This document shows, one piece after another, positions 55,032 to 64,000 of a stretch of DNA of 64,000 nt. The stretch comes from Mansonella perstans (Eukaryota; Nematoda; Chromadorea; Rhabditida; Onchocercidae), in contig JBAMDO010000567.1 in the NCBI GenBank assembly GCA_037074765.1, forward strand, positions 186,001 to 250,000, in the 5' to 3' direction. The number at the start of each line of letters is the position of its first letter. Position 1 is the stretch's first letter. The position numbers and the translations under genes are program-made. Below the pieces are notes generated by a model. The model saw only the letters and a list, made by a program, of their open reading frames with translations. It made no database searches and was not told the origin of the DNA.

Positions 55032-58000
55032 ATGACATATAATGCAATGAATTTGGAAGAAAAGCAAGCAATGTTCAAAGGTTGTTGTTTTGTAACCCAA
55101 TTAATGGCACGATCAATAAGTGTTGCTGAACGAGCTGGCAATATTATCAAGGTAAACTGACTGATAAACTTCTATAAACTTATAAACTTATACTAAAAAT
55201 ATAAACTTATACTAAAATAAACTTATACTAATAAACTTATATCTTTAGCATCACTTTATACTAATTTTTAGTATTTATGATTAATTAGCAAATAGTTTGA
55301 TTTAGGAAAAGGCATTTCATCGCACTAAGCAAACTTAAATCGTAACAATTTGCTCAGTTTTTTTGTTTCTTTTACATTTTATTGTTTTCCTGTTAATTTG
55401 TTAATTACAATTTAGTTGTGTTTAACAGAAATTTGGCAATCATTTTGTTGCATTTAACAAAAATCTGACTTGATAAAATCGCAATGAGTTAGCAGTAGTT
55501 GGATAAGATTTACTGATAACTCCGATGACAAAATATCATGATTTTTTTGGGTATATTATCAGCAGTTCATCTAGATAGCAATAATAGATACTAGCAGTGA
55601 TTAAAGAGAATTACCTAATGCAGCAATAAAAACTTTTTATTTTACAGGAATGGACTTTCAGTGGTACCGGTAAACGATATTATAAAGGACCTGTTAGTTT
55701 ACGAGATTTGTACACGGATGCAGATATTGCTGCAGAGGATTGTATTATTTCATCATTACGCAAACATTTTGGCGAAAATTTGAAAATTATTGGTGAAGAA
55801 GTAAGAAATCAGTTTCAGCTTCTTAATTCTTTACTCAATTACTTATTTGAATCAAGATTTTATTGCATTTTCTTGTTTTTTTGTTAAAAAAGGTTTTAAA
55901 GGAAAGCGGGAAGCATACACTTTTGAGCAAGAGTTAACCAATTTGTTACATATAACTTTCTTTCTTTCTGACTTTCGAATCAGCTGAATTCAAATTTTGT
56001 TTAACAAAATAGATGTTAAAGCATTAAGGAATTGATAGAAAGTTAGCACATCTAAGTTATGTGACTTGTTTATTGCATGATTTTCTGACGTTGTGAGTGA
56101 GCTGTTCTGAATACTAGCTGCTTTCTGCGAGCTTTTTAAAGTAAATTATGAAATTTGAAATGAAACGAGGCTATTAGCATTTTAAATTACATCCATTTTC
56201 AAACAGTGATCGATATCAGTGATGATATGACAACTATTAAAAAGATGAAAACATTAAGATAAATTTTCTAGATAGTTTGTGTGAACCACTGCCTGTCTTA
56301 CAGAATGTTCAACCAACAGAAGCGACTGTGGTAGACGATTTTGATTCCAGTGTTTTGATGTATGACAATAAATTAGATGACGAAGTGCGCAAGATAACGT
56401 CGGATGATGTTTGTTTTTTCCAAATCATTCTTCTGATTACATTTTAACTACCACTGATATGTCAGTTTTTGGCGTTTCATACCCCAGAAATTATTTCCAT
56501 TTTCACGACAATTTTCGTAACAATTTTTGCTGTAAACATTTCAGTTTTGCAGGTAGTTGTTTGGGTAGATCCTTTGGATGGAACTTATGAATTGGTTGCG
56601 GCCGAAGGCGATAGATGTAAATTTTATCTTTACTGCCAAATATATAATTTTTTTTATTCCTCAGAAGTAGAAGCTCAGTTTTACTTATTTAGTCTCAGTG
56701 ATCAATTGAGATAGAGGCATTGATTTTTATCGTCAGGATGTTATTATAGGTAGGATTGATTTAAAGTCTTGTTCAAAATGCTAATGTTTTTTTCGTCGTT
56801 GGAATACTCAACGAACAGATGCTGATCTGAATATGAGCGCGATTTCGATTTGTTATAATTTATTATCGTTTTGGAATTAAAGAACTAAAAGGAGACTGCA
56901 TCATATGATATGATGTGAAAAATATAGTGTTTATTTTGCAGCTCGACAGCAAGAAGTGACCGTACTTATTGGTGTATCATATCAAGGTCGACCGGTAGCT
57001 GGTGTTATACACCAACCTTTTTGGGGAGCCAATGTTGCAGGTCGCACAGTCTGGGCAATCAAAGGAATAGGCGTTCATGGCTTGGAAATCGTTAAAAGTA
57101 CCATTTTCTATCATTTTTTATAGGAAGTAGTTTTGTTTCATGACATGGTCAAATTCTTGTTTTATTTCATCTTTTTACAATAATTTGTTTTCTGAAATTC
57201 CTTTGTCCGTCTAATAGAAAATATCCTTTTCGTTTATCGCATTTACTATATCGGATTTTTAATTATAATGTCTTTATTATAGGCAATTCACAACGATATG
57301 CTGTTACAACACGAAGTCATAACACTCCTCAAATTCGCGACACATTGAACGTTTTGAAGGAAACGAATCTAATTAGTGATGTTGAATTTGTTGGTGGAGC
57401 TGGATTTAAGGCAAGTTATTCTAGCAGTCCATTTTCTACTAGCATAATTATGGAATTTCTGTTGCATCATATTGTGTTACACTTCTAGTTGTTTGGAAAT
57501 AGTATTTATGAAGATGCTCAGCAGAAAAGGTACGCATGTGAAAGGAGAAATTTACGCAATTGATAGCATGATAATACGAACATATATACGAATGAACATA
57601 TGATAATACGCACATTACGCACATATACATACTTTTTCCACTATCATTAAGAGATGAAATAGTGATTTACTGAGGTTAAGTTAATATTTTTTTAGGTCTT
57701 GAAATGTTTAGTTGGTGCTGCCGCTTATGTTTTCCCTAGTCCTGGTTGTAAAAAATGGGATACATGTGCTCCAGAAGCAATAATTACTGCATCAGGTTTA
57801 CTGCATCCATTTCTTTAATGTTTGAAAATATTGGATTAGTTAAATAAAACTCGATTTGTTACATAAGTTCGTAAAATTTTAAGTAAAATTGATGTGCAGT
57901 TCTTTAGGTGGCAAGCTAACTGACATCTCAGGAAACGATTTATATTATGGTGCAAATACGCAGATACCAAATAGCAATGGTGTACTGGCAACAGCGCATT

Positions 58001-58237
58001 GGGTAAATCATCAAGTTGGTTTTATTTTATATGTTATTTGTCCAGTTTTGTTTTCTGTGTTAAAATTCAAAGTAATTCAAAATTTCAATTTATATTTAAC
58101 CTTTATCGAGTTAAGTTTTCAAAATCAAATTCCAGTTCGGTTTTATATAGAAACTTTATATATTAAATTTGCAGGAATTCGTGGACCGCATTCCAGAAGA
58201 AATAAAAATGCTCGTGCCCAAATTACTCTCCAATTGA
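55032..58237 (+). CDS. bpnt-1: 3'(2'),5'-bisphosphate nucleotidase
   Basis: Nine exons: 55032-55151, 55648-55800, 56304-56408, 56553-56616, 56942-57097, 57283-57410, 57696-57795, 57908-58014, 58175-58237; 331 residues (human BPNT1 308). The Mg-dependent, lithium-sensitive enzyme hydrolyses PAP to AMP, relieving inhibition of sulfotransferases and exoribonucleases. Metal-site motifs are TDAD (about 64-67), IIGEE (87-91), VDPLDGT (131-137) and WDTCAPEA (from 263). [13 protein letters not shown] is typical of BPNT1 rather than of the Golgi BPNT2 or INPP1. The ATG directly follows TTTCTCAG, a likely trans-splice acceptor. The intron after 57410 uses a GC donor (AAG|gcaagt). The exon 8 donor could alternatively be at CATTGG|gtaaat, removing four residues. 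Confidence 0.93.
55165..55245. repeat. Short AT-rich tandem repeat (AAACTTATACTAA-type)
   Basis: Several imperfect copies of an ATAAACTTATACTAA-like unit lie in BPNT1 intron 1. Simple satellite-like expansion. Confidence 0.7.
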
Positions 58238-60418
58238 TGTCTCCATCACTCAGTAGGAATTAAATATGAGCAAGTTATAATGATATTGTGTGTATTCAAT
58301 GTTTTGGATAACTTTATCTTTCATCTTTTCTAGAAATATGAACAAATATATTTATAATAATCATCAAAAAATTTAGGCATTCAAATCAAGGCTTCTCTGT
58401 TCACGCGTGTCGTTTGTTATTTACAGTATTTGTGACCAACTTTTAATTTAGTCGATGTCTTTCGGTACAAAGGATATGAAGTTCGATATATAATTGCTTT
58501 TTTACGAATTGCATTCTTTGCAATAATTGTTAAGTTAAAGTAATTTATGTAATTTTCTTAGATATCATTGATTAAATTGCTTTTATCTTGTTTTGAATAA
58601 TGCTTTCGCATTTCATTTTATCAGACTGTTGATTGAAGAAAGTACGAATTTTTTCGAAATAATATGCACTTTAATAGACGTATTACTGGAGACAAAAAGT
58701 TTAATACAAAACTGATGAGCGATCGTTTCAACAAGTCGCTTTATTTTGGACTGCTGAAATTTTATGAAAGGATATTGCTGTTCCAGAGTTATGTGTGTTT
58801 ATGCAGTCTGTTATCTGTCTGTTATCTATGGATGTGTTTATAGGTGTTTTTTCAACATAGATATGTTCGATCTTGGGACAAAAAGGCTCTTTGGGCATCA
58901 AACTTTGTAATTCCTCACTCTTCTTAGTTTTTACTATGTTCTTTCATTTTATTCAAAGCTATTCAAATATCTTACTCTAAGTAGTAAGCTAAATTGTGGT
59001 TTTAAACTGTGATTTTCTCATTATTTATTTGAATTTCCAAAGATAAGAAATTTATAATGCTGCGAATTCAAATTAATATGATAGCTCAAACGATTTTTCA
59101 AATTATAAGTGAATATTAGTAATTTTTTCAGCCTAGCATTTTGTTGCATAGATCTGACCACTATAAGCGATTAGCCATTGTCAATAACTATGAAAACTGT
59201 GACGACCGTCGGCAAGTAAATGGATTGAAAGATGCCAAAAATATTTTATGGTATACTGTAAAAAGCTGGGAAAAAACAGTGGGAATGAATGAGGTGTGCT
59301 AGCAGTTCAAGACTTACAATCGAAGTTTGGTTTTGGACCAAAAATAACTTTTTATAAAATACGGACCAGTAGAAAGTAACCATTCTTTGAGATAAGTTCA
59401 GTTCATCAACTGATAACTGAAACTGAAATGAATGTGATTGGTTCCAATGACCAGTATACAATCGTCATAACTATTAAGAGACCCGTTGCATTCCGGAGAC
59501 AGAAATACTTATGATTCAATTATGGGAAAACAGTAGAAATTGCATGCAAAATCAATAATTATGATAAAATTTATCATCGTGGATAGCACCAGAAACAAGT
59601 GTCTTCTGATATGCAACGAGGGAAAATATATTGTATTGTATTTGTAAAATTTTAGCTTAGCTTATGATTTACAATTTAAACAAAATGCAAATTTAAGATT
59701 TGATATTACTGAAAATTAATTTAAATTATTTTATGAAGTTAACTTTTTTTTTCCATCAAATTATACCTATGCTATCTATTAGCGAATCCCAAATTCATTT
59801 TTTTATTCCTCAAATACTTCAGCTATAGTAATAGCATTTTTTGTTTCTTTATTGGAAGCAGAAATCAAAAGTAAGATATCCAAAAGATTTTATCTTTTCA
59901 CTTACCATGATCCATTGTAAATTATTTTATGAAGTTAACTTTTTTTATAATTTTTATAATTTTTTTGGATTTTTATATTTGACTTATTTTGCTGAAGATG
60001 AAAAATGAGTTAAATGTTCCAGATTATCCTTGTTCGTAAATGAAATCTATGATGCAGTTGCATTTGTCGCTTTCTATAATTTTGTGGATTTTGCGAATTA
60101 CTGATGCTGTTTTGTTTCCTAGAAAACAAGAATTACTTATATACGACATGGTAGGACTATTTTTTGAAATTGATTGCAGTACTTGAAAACCGATGTGAAA
60201 TATTGAAGTATGTGATTAGGCAAGTGAGAAGTGTAGACAACTTGCGGATGTTTCTGTGACAAGATCCAAACTATGAGACCTTTTCCCGAAACTTCTTTAT
60301 TTATTTATGGAAATGTTTTGATCGTTTCAATAACTTTATAGGTAAAATGTGATAATAAAAAGTTTTGCTGACTTCTTAAAAAATCGAGCTAAACTCATAA
60401 CAAAAAACATTTATTTAG
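58238..60418. other. Spacer downstream of BPNT1
   Basis: AT-rich with no convincing exon. A sequence of about 27 nt (AAATTATTTTATGAAGTTAA and following T) occurs at about 59722 and again at about 59918. The missing 5' exon(s) of the next gene are probably here. Confidence 0.4.
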
Positions 60419-62750
60419 TTGAAATTCCAGCCATGTTATATTTGTGCAGCAGAATGGAAGCTGCAAAATAGCGATCGAAAAATAGTAATTGATTGGGTTA
60501 AGCTTGCTGAAGACGAAGACAAGGTGATGTTTGATTTTATATAGAAAAGCAACTGATTAATTAAATGAAATTTGAAGGGCAGTGAAGAGCGAGTTACTTT
60601 TGAGTAAGTTGTTCAAGTTTACAAAACGAGAAATAATTTTAGTGCGAAGCAACAGTGATCCATGAAATAGAGGATACCTTGAAAATGATGCAACCAGAAT
60701 CGTGGGAGAATATTGCTATCAATGGTTCTGCACTTAAACGAGATACTGAGGAGGTACAGATACAAATTTTTGGTCTTAAATATTTTATCAATTTATGCTT
60801 GTTGTTTTTCAAAATTAGTTATTCTAACACTTGTTTTTGGTCAAAAAATAATGACAGGAAAAGAAGAGAATAATTATTAAAAACAGTTAAGGCATAAAGA
60901 AAAAGAGATCACTTTAGTTTAAATGTGCAATTATTTCGATTATGTCAGTTTGTTAAATGATCGCGCAGAAATATGTTTTCAGTGTAAAAATATTTCGAAT
61001 AAAAGAAGTGACAATAAAAATTTCATGTGTCCTATTAAACTGCTGAATTGTAGTTGCTGAATGAGAAAGAGAATCCGTTATCAGTACATCAGTTTCGGAA
61101 GAAATTGGCCATCCTGATTTTACGTTGGAAAAAGTATCGAATGCAACAAGATTTTAATAAATGGACAGCATTACGGCATTGGCTTCGTTTACCAGCTTTG
61201 CGGTATCGCTTACAGGTTAATAGAAATTGATTAATGAAAAATAAAAGAGTAATTGGTCTGATGAAGAGAGACATGGTACATTCAGGGCTTGTCAACATTG
61301 CATTATGATGATTTCAGGTTCTGAAAAAAGATCTGAAAGGTGGAAGGCAATCGCTGCGGTTTCGACGACTCCTACATCGAATACAACAAGTACAGGATAC
61401 TCTGCAAACTGTTAGAAAAAAGCTGCAAGATGCTTATGCCCTTTTCCATCGTGAAGGTCAATTCATCAGATTGATTTATTTCTTGTGAATTATAGAACTT
61501 AATTTATTTTCAGTCTTTGCAAACCTGTACATAGCTGTTATCAAAGTATTCGTGAGATTAACTTTAGGCTGATATTATTTTTAAATTTAGAGATGCAGAC
61601 AAATTTTTCAAATATGTTTGTCTTATTGTGCAAAATCCTTGTTAACTCCTTTAACCAGGCTATTTAAGGTAGCGCTTTTTTCGAAATAGCTTTTGAAAAA
61701 TATTTTTTCAATTTTAATTTTTTTTTTTACCTTTATTCGGCTCGATTATAAGCGTTGATGAGATACAGAAGAAAGTTAAGTAAATGATCGAAAGATTAAG
61801 TTAGTGGTCAAACGATTAACATTGTTTCTTTCGCGGAGCTCTTAAAATATTTGCGCCACTATCATTGAACGTAGTGCTCAGCGTCTGGCTATTTTTGTAT
61901 TCTTTACATACGGGTTAATGACATCTCTAGCTGAATTTGACGATATCATGTCATTTCATTTTCCTGACGCGAGATCCAGTTTACTAGCGAATTCATTTAT
62001 TTGACCCGATTATTCTTGGTTGTTTTTTTGAAATTAGTTAAAAAAGGCTTGAGCTAGAAGTTAACGATAATATAACAGCTTACGATTAAATTGGAAAATA
62101 TATTGCGAAGATTATTGAATTTACACTCATAGCGGCTTCAAAGAACAGATTTTGGGAAGTAATTTCCATTTAAAACTGTTTTCGTCTTTCATAGTAAAAA
62201 AAAACATTTTAATAGTAGAATTAAACATATATTTCATCAAATATTTCTGATAACTTTTTGTTATTGTTAAAATGTTTCATATTTGTAACTGCAGGTGATG
62301 ACGCATCAATGATTAGTGATCAGTGATATCAGTGATGTTGCATGATAACTTTTTAATGACCCAAAAAGAGAATGACATAAACACAATATTGTGGGAGAAG
62401 TAAGAGCTAATGATTGTCATATATTATTTCGATGGTTTTTTCAGTTTCTTCTATTTGCAGGTAAATCACAATACTCCGAATCAGCATTGCAGAAACGTTT
62501 TAGTGCTGCCATAGATCGTAAGCTATCACAATCACGGCGATTATATTTTCTACCAAAGTATAATTTATCGCCAAGTTACCAAGTGAAAGCTGCCATAGAT
62601 CGTAAGCTATCACAACCAGGGCGACTGTATTTTCCACCAAAGTATAATTTATCGCCAGGTTACCAAGCGAAAGCTGCCATAGATCGTAAGCTATCACAGG
62701 CACGGCGACTGTATTTTCCACCAAAGTATGATTTATCGCCAAGTTATTAA
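60419..62750 (+). CDS. Unrecognised basic protein with C-terminal 28-residue repeats, 5' end not found
   Basis: Five phase-matched exons, 60419-60523, 60643-60753, 61054-61215, 61318-61456 and 62461-62750, give at least 268 residues. The first visible exon opens after a TTATTTAG acceptor with no in-frame ATG, so an upstream exon is missing. The order is an acidic stretch (IVIDWVKLAEDEDK), then HEIEDTLKMMQPESWENI. Next is a strongly basic, helix-prone middle (FRKKLAILILRWKKYR; LRHWLRLPALRYRLQ), then a Gln-rich likely coiled coil (RIQQVQDTLQTVRKKLQD). Three repeats of the type AAIDRKLSQ-RRLYFPPKYNL close the protein. I cannot assign a family or function. The 1-kb intron before the last exon leaves room for error, but GAAG|gtcaa and GCAG|GT agree in phase. 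Confidence 0.65.
62505..62750 (+). repeat. Coding 84-bp tandem repeat, three units
   Basis: The units start at 62505, 62589 and 62673 and encode 28 residues each. Few substitutions separate them (SRRLYFLPKYN, PGRLYFPPKYN, ARRLYFPPKYD). The third unit runs into the stop codon. Confidence 0.95.
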
Positions 62751-64000
62751 GCGAAAACCTGGAAATGCCATCGTTTGTATCAATCACTGTGCTTGTAGCT
62801 GTCATTTATTGTTACGAAAGTTGCATTCCTTCCTGCTAATGAATTGACGCAGAACCATCGGAGGAGCAGGAATCACAGCTCATGATGTAGTTTTGAATTT
62901 CGATTAAAATAATTTTTCCTGTTATTTATTGTTATTGTAATTACTGTGGTAATTGTTATTATTGTTATTTTATTATTACTATATTATTACTACTACTATT
63001 ATTATTATTATTATTGTTACTATTATTCCATTATCTGCTATATTATAACATATTACAATCAAACAATTACAGCCAGCATTAAATAAGATTGAATAACGTT
63101 GCCCTGTCTCGATTATCTCCTGAAATTGGGAAACGAGGGAAGCTTATCAGCTTTTTGTGTATGATGAATAAATAGCTCGAGAACCCGTCTTTATTCCATA
63201 CTCTCAGTTGTCAGTTGAATATAAATATGCATCTTATTTCATTAATTACAACTCTTCAAAGTTAATCACTGTTTGATTTTTGAAATTACTTTGTGTCCAC
63301 GCTAGTCCACTTGCTCTTTTAGATATTACTTGTTAAAGTTAGCGGTTAGTTCTTGCCTAATTGTTTAATTTAGCACCGCAATCTTCTAACTGTGACTATT
63401 GCTTGTGTTATTTCTCATTGTACTTTTGTGTGAATTTTTTCAGTCAATTTTGCAGATTATTAATTTGCTAAATTCTTTGCTAATTGAATAAATTCTCTGA
63501 ATTGATTTATTGTTGTTCATTTTTTTGGAACTTTCCACAGTTCGTTGATTGATTCAAAGAATAATACATTTCTTCTATCCACATCAAATTATGAAAACTT
63601 ATGGACTCATCACAGCTAAACTAACAGCACTGCATGATACTTTAATGATCATGTGGTGCATGGTTGGAAGTTGCGCAGTTCTTACATTTTATATTTGCTC
63701 AAAACTTTTTCTAGTTGAACTTTTCTCAATTAAGTTAAATTCGAATATATCTCATATTTAGAAAAGAAATTTAACATTATCTGAACAAATTCAGAAAGTT
63801 TATCTAATACAAGGAACTAGTAGCTAAACGCAGCCAGTTCTTCCTCTCATTTCTATTACATCCGGGAATTTCAGGAATTAAGCTCACTGAACCTTAAATT
63901 TCCTTTTTCTTGAGCATTCAGATCATATCAAGTAATCAAATTACTCGCTTATCAGAATTATGAGTCGAATCTATCGTTTCATTGCCTCTTTGAGCAATTT
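62751..64000. other. Right-end region: 3'UTR, ATT microsatellite, nothing else recognised
   Basis: A TTA/TTG/CTA trinucleotide microsatellite spans about 62928-63035. An AATAAA occurs at 63167-63172, about 415 nt past the stop of the repeat-bearing gene. The 70-codon open frame at 63549-63761 has no recognisable family. Confidence 0.5.

Noticed and set aside
62500..62805. 101-codon minus-strand open frame
   Set aside because: It is the antisense of the three 84-bp repeats. The plus frame continues an upstream exon series in phase.
62928..63035. TTA-rich tract as a possible CRISPR or satellite array
   Set aside because: It is a simple trinucleotide microsatellite in a eukaryotic 3' region with no spacer structure.

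Overview
The window is eukaryotic, AT-rich and intron-dense. It looks like a clade III (spirurid/filarial-type) nematode chromosome. Introns are mostly 100-1000 bp, splice acceptors end in TTTCAG or TTTTAG, and several start codons lie directly behind a splice acceptor, as expected for spliced-leader trans-splicing. The encoded proteins match nematode families. The species assignment is inference. Gene models were built by hand by joining exons with GT/AG (two GC/AG) junctions and matching reading phase. Coordinates run from start codon to stop codon, and exon lists are in the evidence.

Layout. (1) About 1-16501, minus strand: an R3-type receptor protein tyrosine phosphatase (DEP-1/Ptp10D-like). 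It has a fibronectin-III ectodomain, one membrane span and a long juxtamembrane tail; the first residues of the phosphatase domain run off the left edge. (2) 16502-23416: a divergent, apparently gene-free 6.9 kb. (3) 23417-27439, plus: tyrosine decarboxylase TDC-1 (tyramine/octopamine synthesis). (4) 30098-31052, minus: gamma-glutamylcyclotransferase. (5) 32574-36505, minus: the arginine methyltransferase CARM1/PRMT4, complete. (6) 37322-44909, minus: an unrecognised protein of about 900 residues. It has a Lys-rich N-terminal half, a helical middle, eight 29-residue repeats and a poly-Glu tail. (7) 45952-53305, plus: SREK1-like splicing regulator with two RRMs and an RS tail. Its 2.3 kb fourth intron carries, on the opposite strand, a complete five-exon RING-CH (MARCH) membrane E3 ligase (48376-49840). 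(8) 55032-58237, plus: 3'(2'),5'-bisphosphate nucleotidase (BPNT1). (9) About 60419-62750, plus: an unrecognised basic protein ending in three 28-residue repeats.

The genes do not form one pathway. The set mixes signalling (RPTP, MARCH), neurotransmitter synthesis (TDC-1), glutathione and sulfate housekeeping (GGCT, BPNT1) and RNA or chromatin regulation (SREK1, CARM1). The most notable items are the nested antisense MARCH gene with a decayed copy of its first exon, the repeat-built protein of item 6, two GC-AG introns, and several perfect or near-perfect in-frame tandem duplications.
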